A stretch of 64,000 nucleotides of DNA from Oligoflexia bacterium (GTDB lineage Bacteria; Bdellovibrionota; UBA1018): assembly GCA_014378465.1 (NCBI GenBank), contig JACMNQ010000036.1:62001-126000 (forward strand). Reading direction: 5' to 3'. A model generated the notes under the pieces. It saw only the letters and a program-made list of their open reading frames with translations, did not search any database and was not told where the DNA came from. Position 1 is the stretch's first letter. The number at the start of each line of letters is the position of its first letter. The position numbers were made by a program, and so were the translations under genes. Of this stretch, positions 52,384-62,589 are shown piece after piece.

Positions 52384-53802
52384 ATGAAGATGATCAAGTG
52401 GGTTTCCATACTGGGGTTATGCCTTTTTTTGACTCTCGGCATGAGTTCGAGCGCTTCGGCGTTTCGGCTGGATACGGGTAGCGGATATTTCAGTGACACT
52501 TCCCATCCCCATTTGCACCAGGGCGGAATGAGCACCTGTTACAGCTACGCGGGGAGTGCTCTTCTCGACGAATTTCTGTTTCATCAGAATGTCGGGTCCG
52601 GCGTCACTCTCGATCCGGATCCTGCCCCAACTCCTGCCCCAACTCCCTGGCGCTCTTCGGGCCTGGGTCTCGCACTCCAACGAGCAATTTTGTACGGAAT
52701 GTACAATTCTTATGCGACTTGCAATGCCGAGGGAGCTGACATCGATCCGGCAACGCTCTATCTTCCTGCGAGCACTTCCTCACCTTTCTCGGGGATCACC
52801 GACATCAATGGCGGGTCCACCCATCTTGCGGCCGCGGCAGGCTTTCACAAGGGTGAAGTCCTCAATTACGATGATCTCGAGGCTAAATTTGCGACAGCCT
52901 CGGCGTTTAATTCCCCAAAGTCCACCTGGGGTGCGACCTTCGTCGAAAAAGTGATGAAATGCCGTCAGGCCATCGGTACGAGATTGGACCAACTGAAAAA
53001 AGGAACCCCTGCCGTTCCTCCTGTTGCGCTCGCTGATTCGGTGCTCGATAACCTGCCTGCCACCGTGGGTACAGGTTATGCTTACGCATGCCTGGGAAGT
53101 TCAAACCTCGGCTACGAACTTTCCAGAGCCAACATGGTCTGGTATCATTCACCGCCAGGTTTCGGGATCACAGCCGGAACGAACTTCAACGTGGATACGG
53201 ATTTTCACAAGAAAGCGTTATTGAAGCTCGTGATGAAGTATCGCAATCCTTATTCAAGCACCTATGCAGTGATGGAAGCGTTTTCGAGAAAAAGGAGATT
53301 CATCGCACCGGCCGGAAAGAAATTCAGCGCTTATTATCACATCAGCGCCCATCCCAGGGATCCGAGTTGGAAGTTTGGCAGTGATCTCGATCGGTTCTCA
53401 CCCGGCACTCCCGGCGGTGAACTGCTGGACTATCAGAGGCGAACGACCGCCGAACTTCTGGCCCTGATCCAGGCACAGCTCAATGCAGGACATCCGGTGG
53501 GACTCAGCACTGACTTCGTGGTACTGACGGGAACGGACACCACTCGGACTTACTACAACACGCCCCGGAGCACGGCCGCATCGGGGCTCAAACCTTATTC
53601 TCATGCAGTCATGCTTGTGGGATATCAGGTGGTCAACGGATTGCCACAGTACTATATCCGAAACACATGGCGAGGCGCGGGGCCGGGTAATCCCTTTGTC
53701 TTCTCTCCAGCCCCCGATACTTACGGGGATTTCTGGATCAATGAATTTGAGCTGGAGTTGATTCTGGAACACGAGCCTGCGGTCATCACGGTTCTGCACT
53801 GA
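52384..53802 (+). CDS. Secreted papain-like cysteine protease
   Basis: 472 residues from ATG 52384; a TTG three codons earlier is in frame. A signal peptide (WVSILGLCLFLTLGMSSSASA) precedes a papain-like (C1-family) arrangement: Gln46 and Cys52 in HQGGMSTCYSYAGSALLDEF, His407 in YSHAVMLVGYQVVNGLPQYY and Asn427 in IRNTWR. There is no long propeptide before the catalytic Cys. A Pro-rich turn (DPAPTPAPTP) and a large insertion of over 300 residues separate Cys and His, much more than in papain, so it is a divergent member. It should act outside the cytoplasm. Next gene is pilT after 56 bases. Confidence 0.85.
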   Translation: MKMIKWVSILGLCLFLTLGMSSSASAFRLDTGSGYFSDTSHPHLHQGGMSTCYSYAGSALLDEFLFHQNVGSGVTLDPDPAPTPAPTPWRSSGLGLALQRAILYGMYNSYATCNAEGADIDPATLYLPASTSSPFSGITDINGGSTHLAAAAGFHKGEVLNYDDLEAKFATASAFNSPKSTWGATFVEKVMKCRQAIGTRLDQLKKGTPAVPPVALADSVLDNLPATVGTGYAYACLGSSNLGYELSRANMVWYHSPPGFGITAGTNFNVDTDFHKKALLKLVMKYRNPYSSTYAVMEAFSRKRRFIAPAGKKFSAYYHISAHPRDPSWKFGSDLDRFSPGTPGGELLDYQRRTTAELLALIQAQLNAGHPVGLSTDFVVLTGTDTTRTYYNTPRSTAASGLKPYSHAVMLVGYQVVNGLPQYYIRNTWRGAGPGNPFVFSPAPDTYGDFWINEFELELILEHEPAVITVLH

Positions 53803-53858
53803 GCATGGTTTTTGAGCTCAGTTTCTAAAGTAAACCGGTCGATTTCCGATAGGTTCTT

Positions 53859-55037
53859 GTGGAACAGAAACTCTTCTTGGGATTGCTCAGCAAAGCCATG
53901 CAACTCGGCGTCAGTGACGTCCACCTGCATCCAGGGACCCCACCGGGTTTTCGGATGAAAGGGGACATGATCAACGTCAAAATGCCGCCGCTCACGGACG
54001 AAGACATGATCCGGATCTGCGGTTACATGGTCAAAGATCAGGAAGTCCTGCAGAATCTTCCGAAGCTCAAGGATTACGACGGCTCTTTCGAAGTGAAGGG
54101 TCTGTCGCGTTTCCGTTTCAACATCTTCAGAAACCGCGGAAAAATAGGCGCCATCCTGCGACTCATTCCCGCGATCATTCCGACCATTGATCAGCTCAAG
54201 CTGCCAGGCGTGCTCAGAACGATCGCTGACATGCACCGCGGCCTCGTGCTGGTCACGGGCGCAACCGGCTCCGGAAAGAGTTCAACGCTTGCCGCGATGA
54301 TTGATCACATCAACACGAATCACAAGATGCACATCCTCACGATCGAAGATCCGGTCGAGTTCGTGCATCAGCAGAAGATGTCCCGAGTCACCCAGCGCGA
54401 AGTGGGTACGGATACCAACAGCTTTGCCGGCGCTCTGCGCTCTGCCCTGCGACAGGATCCTGATGTGATTCTGGTCGGAGAAATGCGAGATGCCGAGACG
54501 ATCGACATCGCGCTCAAGGCCGCTGAAACCGGTCACATGGTTTTCTCGACCGTTCACACAACCGACGCGATCAAGACCATCGGTCGACTGATTTCAGTTT
54601 TCCCTCCGGAAGAGCAGCGCATGGTCCGCATGCGTCTGGCCGACAACCTCACTGCAACCGTCAGTCAGCGACTCATCGCCCGTGCGGAAGGCACGGGGAT
54701 GGTGGCCGCTCAGGAAATCATGATCGCCAATGGCGGGATCCGCGAATGCATCAGTGATCCGGCTCTCACGGGTCAGATCAACGACTTCATCAGCAAGTCC
54801 CGCGAGCTGGTCGGTGGCCAGACTTTCGAGCAGCACCTGGTGGAACTCTATCAGGCGGGTCACATTTCTCTGGTCGCTGCGAAGGAAGCCGCATCCAATG
54901 CAGCCGACTTTGAGCGAAACCTCATCTACGGCAGTGGCAAGAAGAGCGCCGATCGAGGGGCCCCGAATCCGGATGACGACATCCAGCTCGACCATCTCGC
55001 GGATTCTGAAGCTGCGAGCGAAGACGACGCCGCTTGA
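53859..55037 (+). CDS. Type IV pilus retraction ATPase PilT/PilU
   Basis: 392 residues from a GTG with AGG close upstream. N-terminal PAS-like domain (MQLGVSDVHLHPG), Walker A GATGSGKSST at 134-143, the Asp box LTIEDPVEFVH, the second HTTDAIKTI block and Walker B DPDVILVGEMRDAE. It powers retraction of type IV pili at the inner membrane. Its C-terminal end (RELVGGQTFEQHLVELYQAG) is closer to the PilU-type pattern, so the split PilT versus PilU is open. No pilB, pilM-Q or pilin gene is nearby. The tail has a negatively charged extension. Confidence 0.93.
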   Translation: MEQKLFLGLLSKAMQLGVSDVHLHPGTPPGFRMKGDMINVKMPPLTDEDMIRICGYMVKDQEVLQNLPKLKDYDGSFEVKGLSRFRFNIFRNRGKIGAILRLIPAIIPTIDQLKLPGVLRTIADMHRGLVLVTGATGSGKSSTLAAMIDHINTNHKMHILTIEDPVEFVHQQKMSRVTQREVGTDTNSFAGALRSALRQDPDVILVGEMRDAETIDIALKAAETGHMVFSTVHTTDAIKTIGRLISVFPPEEQRMVRMRLADNLTATVSQRLIARAEGTGMVAAQEIMIANGGIRECISDPALTGQINDFISKSRELVGGQTFEQHLVELYQAGHISLVAAKEAASNAADFERNLIYGSGKKSADRGAPNPDDDIQLDHLADSEAASEDDAA

Positions 55038-55158
55038 AATACCCGTGAAAGTCGGTTGGTTGCGGTAGCCGCGATAATTCAAGGTAGAGTCTGCGCAACA
55101 AAATGCTCGGACTCTCGGAAGGCTGCCTAAAGCCGGATTCCTGTGTTAGCTTCAGCCC

Positions 55159-55905
55159 ATGCTTTCATCGCCTCAGTCAAATCAAGCCATCGACCAAACC
55201 GTGGTCGTGGGATCCTTTCAGTGCAATTGCCGCATCTTGGTCTGCCCGAAGACGGGGCACACGGTCCTCATCGATCCAGGCGATGAGCCGGGCAAGATCA
55301 TTCAAAGACTGACCCAGCTCAAGACTGACAGCGGCCTCCCGCTGCAGGTCAAATATCTCTTTCACACGCATGCGCATCTGGATCACATCGGTGGCACGCG
55401 TGAAGTCTGTGAACATGTGCGAGCGCAGGAGCTTCTCGCTGAAATCCCGCCCACTTCGCCGCTGGGTACCGCGAGGCCTGCGCTGATCGCTCTTCATCAG
55501 GAAGACGAATTCATTTACCAGATGCTGAAGAAGCAGGGCGAGATGTTCGGCATCGCTTATGATGAACCGCTGCCGATTGATCATTACTTTTCAGACGGCG
55601 AAACTCTCGAAGTGGGAGCGATGAAATTTTCAGTCCTCCACACTCCTGGCCACAGTCCGGGAGGAGTCTGCATTCGCCTGCACGAGGATTCCGCTCTTGG
55701 CATTCGGGAAAGCCTTTTCTCCGGCGATACGCTCTTCAAAGGCAGTGTTGGGCGCACGGATCTCTGGGGCGCGGACCAGGGACTGATGTTCAAGAACATC
55801 AAGGACCGCATCTTCACTCTCGACGAAGACACGCGCGTCTGCCCGGGGCACGGGCCCGAAACGAGCGTCGGGCTTGAGAAGCGCAAGAATCCTTTTTTCA
55901 ATTAA
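55159..55905 (+). CDS. MBL-fold metallohydrolase (glyoxalase II-like)
   Basis: 248 residues with the zinc ligands of the metallo-beta-lactamase fold: HTHAHLDH, HTPGHSPGG, SGDTLFKGSVGRTDLWG and the final CPGHGPET. The pattern SGDTLFxGxxGRTDL is typical of small glyoxalase II-like hydrolases that cleave thioesters. The substrate is not known. It lies 21 bases before tgt, so they may share a transcript. Start ATG 55159. Confidence 0.92.
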   Translation: MLSSPQSNQAIDQTVVVGSFQCNCRILVCPKTGHTVLIDPGDEPGKIIQRLTQLKTDSGLPLQVKYLFHTHAHLDHIGGTREVCEHVRAQELLAEIPPTSPLGTARPALIALHQEDEFIYQMLKKQGEMFGIAYDEPLPIDHYFSDGETLEVGAMKFSVLHTPGHSPGGVCIRLHEDSALGIRESLFSGDTLFKGSVGRTDLWGADQGLMFKNIKDRIFTLDEDTRVCPGHGPETSVGLEKRKNPFFN

Positions 55906-55922
55906 CCTTCAAAAAGACTTAA

Positions 55923-57116
<1,194 letters not shown>

Positions 57117-57139
57117 CCAGATTTTTCCAAGGGGCCCTC

Positions 57140-57544
57140 GTGACCATTTTAAAGTACTTCGTTCTCAATTTCTGTCTTCTGATCGGCTCGGTTGTCTCTG
57201 TATCCACGGTCATGGCCGATGGACCTGCTGTGCCCGCCGGAAGTGCACCTGTCACCGGAGCTGCAGCTACGACTGCCCCCAGCGGTTTGATGCAGGCCAT
57301 TCCTTTCGTCGCGATGTTCGCGATCATGTACTTCCTGATGATTCGTCCTCAGCAGAAGAAGGCAAAGCAACAGGCTGAGATGATGAATCAGCTCAAATCC
57401 GGAGATGATGTTTTGACGACTTCAGGAATTCTTGGCAAAGTAACAGGAGTAACTGAAAAGGTTGTGACTTTGGAGATAGCGGATGACGTACGCGTGAAAG
57501 TCCTGAAGAGTCAGGTTTCACAGCTCGTCAAAGGCCAGCTCTGA
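57140..57544 (+). CDS. yajC: Preprotein translocase subunit YajC
   Basis: 134 residues from GTG 57140 with AAGGGG 5 bases upstream; the frame is open further 5' but overlaps tgt. One N-terminal hydrophobic segment (LNFCLLIGSVVSVSTV) looks like a signal or extra helix, then the YajC helix (LMQAIPFVAMFAIMYFLMIRPQQKKAK) and the soluble domain with SGILGKVTGVTEKVVTLEI. It binds SecDF at the inner membrane. Ala/Pro-rich linker is lengthened. Part of the tgt-yajC-secD-secF run. Confidence 0.95.
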   Translation: MTILKYFVLNFCLLIGSVVSVSTVMADGPAVPAGSAPVTGAAATTAPSGLMQAIPFVAMFAIMYFLMIRPQQKKAKQQAEMMNQLKSGDDVLTTSGILGKVTGVTEKVVTLEIADDVRVKVLKSQVSQLVKGQL

Positions 57545-57556
57545 GAAATGTTTGAG

Positions 57557-57607
57557 GCCGGCGCTGGAAGTCTTCGCGCCGGGCTTTGAATCTTTGAATT
57601 TTTTTGG
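57557..57607. repeat. Hairpin plus CTTTGAATCTTTGAATT element between yajC and secD
   Basis: CCGGCGC (57558-57564) pairs with GCGCCGG (57576-57582), followed by CTTTGAATCTTTGAATT and seven T. The 17-base word recurs with one change at 60450-60466 after secF, also behind a CCGG hairpin. It could be an attenuator or a shared regulatory element. Confidence 0.4.
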
Positions 57608-57680
57608 AAGATCTTGTCAGAAAATTTCAGGTTTTGAATTGGTGCGAGTCTCATGAAGGGACTTGCCGTAAGGGGATCAT

Positions 57681-59420
57681 ATGACTCGTGGTTGGTGGGG
57701 AAAATTCCTCCTGTTGGTTTCGATGGTGGTTCTTTCGATCGTTTATGTCATTCCGACACTGGCGAATCTGAATCTTGAGACCACGAAGTTTCCCTTCAAG
57801 CAGAAGATCAATCTGGGGCTCGATCTCCAGGGCGGCCTGTACCTGGTCATGGGCGTCGATTTCAACAAGGTCTTCAAGGACGTGACTGAGCGCGAGTCCA
57901 ACGGCCTTGCTGACAGCCTCAAGGAGCAGGGCGTGACCATCAAGTCCGTCAGAATGCTCACTGAAAATCAGAACCCCGAGGATCCTCGAGTCGCCGTGGA
58001 ATTTGACCCGGCTCAGCGCGATACCTTGCTTGCGCTTCTGAAGAAGAACTACTGGAAGCTTCGTCTCGCCGACGAAAAGCCCGGTCGCTTTGAGCTGGGA
58101 CTGACCGGAGAGTACCGGGCTGAAACCCGCGACCGTACCGTGAATCAGAGCATCGAAGTCATTCGCAATCGCATTGATGAGTTCGGTGTCGCCGAACCTT
58201 CGATCACCAGTCAGGGTGCTGACCGCATCGTGGTGGAGTTGCCCGGTGTGAAGGAAGTGGACCGTGCCAAGGACCTGATCGGCCGCACCGCGAAACTGGA
58301 ATTCAAGTTCGTGAACGACAAGGCCATGCCTCCGCAACAGGTGGCTGCTCTCATCGCGGACATCGAGAAAGAACACAAGATCGCTTACAAGGCCGGCGGC
58401 AAGTTCTCTGATTACGTCAAGCAGATCAACGAATTCGCCAAGGGCAAGATCCCGGCTGGCTCTGAGATCTCCTTTGAACGCATGAAGTCCAACGCCGACG
58501 CCGCAGCCGGAACGAAGTCCGAAGACGAACTCGGCCGCATTCCTTATCTGCTCTTTTCCAAGGCGGACATCACGGGGGATGACCTTCAGGACGCCAGCGT
58601 GGCCTTTGACCAGGAAAACCGTCGCCCCAACGTGAGCTTTACCCTCAATCCGCGCGGAGCGGCCATTTTCGACAAAGTCACCGGGGACCATATCGGCGAG
58701 CGCTTTGCGATCGTGCTCGATAACATCGTACACTCGGCCCCTGTGATTCAGGGCCGCATTCCCGGTGGACGGGGACAGATCACTCTCGGCCGTGGAGAAG
58801 GCGATTCAATCATGAGAGAAGCCAAGGATCTCGCCATCGTGCTTCGTGCCGGTGCACTCCCTGCTCAGCTCGATTTCCTTGAGCAGCGCGTGGTAGGACC
58901 TTCCCTCGGACAGGATTCCATCGAAAAGGGTGCAAGAGCCGGCATCATCGGCTGTCTGCTGGTTTTCGCTTTCATGATTTTTTACTACCGCGGGAGCGGA
59001 GTCGTCGCGACGATCTCCCTTCTTCTCAATGCACTCTTTCTCTTTGCCGTCCTCGTCGGGATGGAAGCGACCTTGACCTTGCCGGGCATTGCCGGGATCG
59101 CGCTCACGATCGGAATGGCCGTGGACAGCAACGTGCTGATCTTTGAACGTATTCGAGACGAGTTGGCCGAAGGCAAAGCAGTGCCCGCGGCAGTGGACGC
59201 CGGCTTCAGAAAAGCTTTCAGCGCCATCTTTGATGCGAACATCACTCACGGAATCGTTGCCACGATTCTGATGGTGTACGGAACCGGTGCGATCAAGGGA
59301 TTCGCGATCACTCTTCTGATCGGGATCTTCACGACCCTGTTCTGTGCCTTGACTGTCTGCAAGCTGTTTTTCGACGGCTACATCAGCAAGAATCCTCAAA
59401 TCAAACAACTCAGCATCTAA
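57681..59420 (+). CDS. secD: Protein translocase subunit SecD
   Basis: 579 residues. Six-helix RND-type membrane protein that uses the proton gradient to pull exported proteins out of the Sec channel. KINLGLDLQGGLYLVMGVD is the diagnostic N-terminal block after the first helix, then the large periplasmic P1 domain, and the C-terminal helices with GSGVVATISLLLNALFLF, TLPGIAGIALTIGMAVDSNVLI and FERIRDELAEG. 136 bases separate it from yajC, holding a hairpin. 14 bases to secF. Confidence 0.97.
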   Translation: MTRGWWGKFLLLVSMVVLSIVYVIPTLANLNLETTKFPFKQKINLGLDLQGGLYLVMGVDFNKVFKDVTERESNGLADSLKEQGVTIKSVRMLTENQNPEDPRVAVEFDPAQRDTLLALLKKNYWKLRLADEKPGRFELGLTGEYRAETRDRTVNQSIEVIRNRIDEFGVAEPSITSQGADRIVVELPGVKEVDRAKDLIGRTAKLEFKFVNDKAMPPQQVAALIADIEKEHKIAYKAGGKFSDYVKQINEFAKGKIPAGSEISFERMKSNADAAAGTKSEDELGRIPYLLFSKADITGDDLQDASVAFDQENRRPNVSFTLNPRGAAIFDKVTGDHIGERFAIVLDNIVHSAPVIQGRIPGGRGQITLGRGEGDSIMREAKDLAIVLRAGALPAQLDFLEQRVVGPSLGQDSIEKGARAGIIGCLLVFAFMIFYYRGSGVVATISLLLNALFLFAVLVGMEATLTLPGIAGIALTIGMAVDSNVLIFERIRDELAEGKAVPAAVDAGFRKAFSAIFDANITHGIVATILMVYGTGAIKGFAITLLIGIFTTLFCALTVCKLFFDGYISKNPQIKQLSI

Positions 59421-59434
59421 TTCAAGGAGTCGTC

Positions 59435-60415
59435 ATGCTTCATCTGATTCGCCCAGACCTCAATATCGACTTCCTGAAAAAGAGTCGTCCGTTCGTTCTT
59501 CTTTCGACGATCCTGGCAGTCGCCAGCATCATCGGTCTCTTCACTCCCGGTCTCAACTATGGGATCGATTTCACCGGCGGTGCCGAAGTTCAGCTTCGCG
59601 TGCCGAAGGACTGGGATATCGCCAAGCTTCGTTCAGAGCTGGATGAAGGGGGTCTGAAAGACCCAAGCATCGTTCAGATTGGCGATGTCGCCAATCATGA
59701 ATTTCTGGTCAAAGTGCAGAGCACTCCTGAAAAGCTCAATCAGGTTTCCGCCCAGGTCTCCACCGCGCTGGGCAAGAAGCTCGATCCCAAGGCTTATGAA
59801 ATCGTCCGTACGGATGTGGTGGGGCCTCAGGCCGGCGCCAACCTCCGGATGAACGCTCTGCTTTCGATGCTGTACGCGATGCTCTGCATCGTCGTTTACA
59901 TCACTTTCCGTTTCGATCTTCGGTATGCTCCAGGTGTGGTTCGCGCCCTGGGTGTTGACGTGATCATCACGCTCGGGGTCTGGGTTCTTCTTCGCCGTGA
60001 GTTCAATTTGACCGTATTGGCTTCGATGCTCACCGTCGCAGGTTACTCCTGCAATGACACGATCGTCATTTATGACCGAATCCGCGATTATACCAAGTCC
60101 CACCCTCAGTGGACTCTGGAAGATTCGATCAATCGTTCGATCAATCAGAATCTGGGTCGTACGGTTCTGACTGTTCTCTGCACCTTGTTCGTGGTCGTCA
60201 GCCTGTATCTGTTCGGTGGCCCGGTGCTTCAAGATTTTGCGCTACCGATGCTGATCGGTTTTACGATATCTATCCCCTCGACCATCTTCGTCGCCAATCC
60301 CATGATCCTTTACATGGAAAAGCGCCGACTTGCGAAACTGGCTGCGGCTGGACCGATGTCGACTCACAAGGCCACCGCAGCAGCTAAAAATCCGTCTAAT
60401 CCGCAAAAAGCTTGA
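59435..60415 (+). CDS. secF: Protein translocase subunit SecF
   Basis: 326 residues. Partner of SecD. Blocks LNYGIDFTGGAEVQLRVP, VGPQAGANLRMNALLSM, LRREFNLTVLASMLTVAGYSCNDTIVIYDRIRD and FGGPVLQDFALPMLIGF are clear, and the protein has six membrane helices. AAGGAG 6 bases before the ATG. The soluble C-terminus is Lys/Ala-rich. With yajC and secD it supports the large exported protein load of this genome. Confidence 0.97.
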   Translation: MLHLIRPDLNIDFLKKSRPFVLLSTILAVASIIGLFTPGLNYGIDFTGGAEVQLRVPKDWDIAKLRSELDEGGLKDPSIVQIGDVANHEFLVKVQSTPEKLNQVSAQVSTALGKKLDPKAYEIVRTDVVGPQAGANLRMNALLSMLYAMLCIVVYITFRFDLRYAPGVVRALGVDVIITLGVWVLLRREFNLTVLASMLTVAGYSCNDTIVIYDRIRDYTKSHPQWTLEDSINRSINQNLGRTVLTVLCTLFVVVSLYLFGGPVLQDFALPMLIGFTISIPSTIFVANPMILYMEKRRLAKLAAAGPMSTHKATAAAKNPSNPQKA

Positions 60416-60423
60416 GGCGCTGC

Positions 60424-60466
60424 CCGGTTCTTCCGAAAGGGACCGGCGGCTTTCAATCTTTGAATT
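60424..60466. repeat. Hairpin plus CTTTCAATCTTTGAATT element between secF and recJ
   Basis: CCGGT (60424-60428) and ACCGG (60442-60446) form a hairpin, followed by CTTTCAATCTTTGAATT, which differs in one base from the element after yajC. It lies just upstream of the recJ ribosome site. Confidence 0.4.
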
Positions 60467-60493
60467 CTGGCGGCTGCGGGAATTGGAGAAGTT

Positions 60494-62320
60494 TTGAATT
60501 CCACTCAGCCCACTGATTTCAGTAAAAGTGTTTTAGGTTCAGCAAAAGCCCATTTGGAAACTCGTGAATGGAAGCTCAGATCGGAGTTGGAAGACTCTGC
60601 CTCTGAACTTCCATTTCTCATTCAGACGCTTCAGTCCGAAACCGGCCTCACTCCCACGGCACTGCGAGTCTGCATCGCGCGTGGTTTGAGAACTGCCAGT
60701 GAAATTCAGGAATTTCTCACCCCGAGACTCGACTCCCTCAAAGACCCTTTCTGCCTGATGGACATGAGGCCCGCAGTCGAACGCCTGATTCTCGCCCGCG
60801 AGAGAGGGGAGTTTGTCCGGATTTACGGGGACTATGACGTCGACGGCACGACCGGCGCGGCGCTGCTTTCCTGGATCTTCAAAGACTGCGGCGTCTTTCA
60901 GTTTGATGCTCGGCAACCGGATCGTTTTAAAGACGGTTATGGGCTTGCGCCCAAAGCCGTCGAAGAGGCCCATGCTGAAAATGTCAAAGTGATGGTGACC
61001 GTGGACTGCGGAATCACGAGCTTCGATGCCGCACTCAAGGCGCGCGAACTCGGCATTGATCTCATCGTGGTGGATCACCACCATGTGGATCCTGTCAAAG
61101 GCATCCCTGCCGCTTTTGCCGTGATCAACCCTCAGCGCTCCGATTGCACGAGCGACCTAAAGCAGCTCTGTGGCTGCGGAGTCGCATTCTATCTCGCCCG
61201 CGCCCTCAGAACGCGTGGAAAGGAACTCGGCTGGTGGGAACCCGGCAAAGAACCCAATCTCAAGCAACACCTGGATCTCGTTGTCATGGCCACCGCCGCC
61301 GACATGGTCCCCCTCACCGGTGACAATCACACCCTTGTGCGGCACGGGCTTGAAGTCCTCAAGTTTTCAAAAAAGCCGGGTGTTCGCGCGCTTCTTGAAG
61401 CTGCGGGAGTCGGTTCCCGTGATCTCACGCCTGGGCACCTGGGTTTTGTCATCGGTCCGCGCATCAATGCCTCAGGCCGGATTTCGTCGGCAAGCCTCGC
61501 GCTTGAGCTCCTCACGACGAGTGACGCTCCCAGGGCGGCTGAATTGGCCAAGGAACTCGAAAGGCTCAACCAGGAGAGAGCCACGCTTCAAAACCGGATC
61601 TGGGATGAAGTTCGCGCTCAAGTGGAGCAGGGACTTTCAGAAGGCAAATTCAAGTACGGGATCGTCGTTGCCAATGCTTCCTGGCATGAAGGAGTCGTGG
61701 GGATCGTCGCGTCTCGTGTGACGGAGACTTACCGCAAGCCTGCGGCAGTGCTCGCTCTCCGTGAGGATTTTGGAAAGGGCAGCGTGAGAAGTTACGCGGG
61801 CAAGAGTGTGCTTGACGCTCTCAGAGCTTCATCCAAAACACTTCTGGGTTTCGGTGGACACAAACACGCGGCCGGACTTTCGGTGGCACTTGATCAGGTT
61901 GATGCTTTCGCAGCGGCGTTTGATCATGCTCTCGGCAGCATTGAAGAAGACGCCAACGCGAGGCCACTTCTGATCGAAGGCAATTGTCTTTTGAGTGATC
62001 TCGATGTCAAGACACTGCAGGAGATCGAGCATCTGGGTCCCTTCGGACCGGGAAACCCTGAGCCCGTCTTTGTTTTTCGCGCGGCTGCCCAGAGCCATTC
62101 CATCCTCAAGGGACGACACTTGAAGCTCAATCTGACCTCGACCGGCATTCAGGCCATTGAAGCCATCTGGTTCAATATCGCCGAAAAAGAGGAGTTCATG
62201 GCTCAGGAAGAGTTCATGGACGAAAGCGAATGGGCAGGTGTGCCTGAACTGAATCGCTTTCGTGGCCGGGTCACTCCCACGCTGCGCGTCCGGGATTGGC
62301 GACGCATCTCCTCATCTTAA
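60494..62320 (+). CDS. recJ: Single-stranded-DNA exonuclease RecJ
   Basis: 608 residues. 5'-3' single-strand exonuclease of recombination and mismatch repair. The DHH motifs are YGDYDVDGTTGAAL, VTVDCGITS and VVDHHHVD; the DHHA1 domain has GFGGHKHAAGLSV; an OB-fold tail follows. The start is a TTG with GGAGAA 3 bases upstream (60485-60490). Its N-terminal 35 residues (QPTDFSKSVLGSAKAH) are extra. Follows secF after 78 bases. Confidence 0.95.
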   Translation: MNSTQPTDFSKSVLGSAKAHLETREWKLRSELEDSASELPFLIQTLQSETGLTPTALRVCIARGLRTASEIQEFLTPRLDSLKDPFCLMDMRPAVERLILARERGEFVRIYGDYDVDGTTGAALLSWIFKDCGVFQFDARQPDRFKDGYGLAPKAVEEAHAENVKVMVTVDCGITSFDAALKARELGIDLIVVDHHHVDPVKGIPAAFAVINPQRSDCTSDLKQLCGCGVAFYLARALRTRGKELGWWEPGKEPNLKQHLDLVVMATAADMVPLTGDNHTLVRHGLEVLKFSKKPGVRALLEAAGVGSRDLTPGHLGFVIGPRINASGRISSASLALELLTTSDAPRAAELAKELERLNQERATLQNRIWDEVRAQVEQGLSEGKFKYGIVVANASWHEGVVGIVASRVTETYRKPAAVLALREDFGKGSVRSYAGKSVLDALRASSKTLLGFGGHKHAAGLSVALDQVDAFAAAFDHALGSIEEDANARPLLIEGNCLLSDLDVKTLQEIEHLGPFGPGNPEPVFVFRAAAQSHSILKGRHLKLNLTSTGIQAIEAIWFNIAEKEEFMAQEEFMDESEWAGVPELNRFRGRVTPTLRVRDWRRISSS

Positions 62321-62340
62321 GGTTGCCGGCTGAAATTGAA

Positions 62341-62368
62341 TTGACTCCCTCCTGTCGCTCGGTATGAT
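62341..62368 (+). promoter_or_regulatory. Sigma-70 type promoter for the subtilisin
   Basis: TTGACT (62341-62346), 16 bases, TATGAT (62363-62368). Both boxes have five of six consensus bases. Transcription would start near 62375, leaving a leader of about 215 bases. Confidence 0.6.
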
Positions 62369-62374
62369 TTTCGC

Positions 62375-62589
62375 CGTACCTTATTTTTGTCAGGGTTCAA
62401 CGGCACTGGGGAACGATTTTCAGACGCGTGATCCAATGAGGACGAATTCATCCTCGGATTTTCGTGATCTTTCCTTCCTCTCCTGGTGTGAGAGCGTTTG
62501 AACGCTTGTGCGGGCCAACCAGTTGCACGTCAGTTGCAAGGCCTCTACGAGCTTTTGATCGTTCATGATTGAGTAGCTCGGGAGGGCAC
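62375..62589 (+). other. Long structured leader of the subtilisin mRNA
   Basis: Contains GAGGA...TCCTC (62438-62455, GAGGA could be a hidden ribosome site), AGCGT...ACGCT (62493-62506, loop TTGA) and the direct repeat AGTTGCA at 62521 and 62532. No known riboswitch class is recognised. GGAGGG just before the ATG is the ribosome site. Confidence 0.4.
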
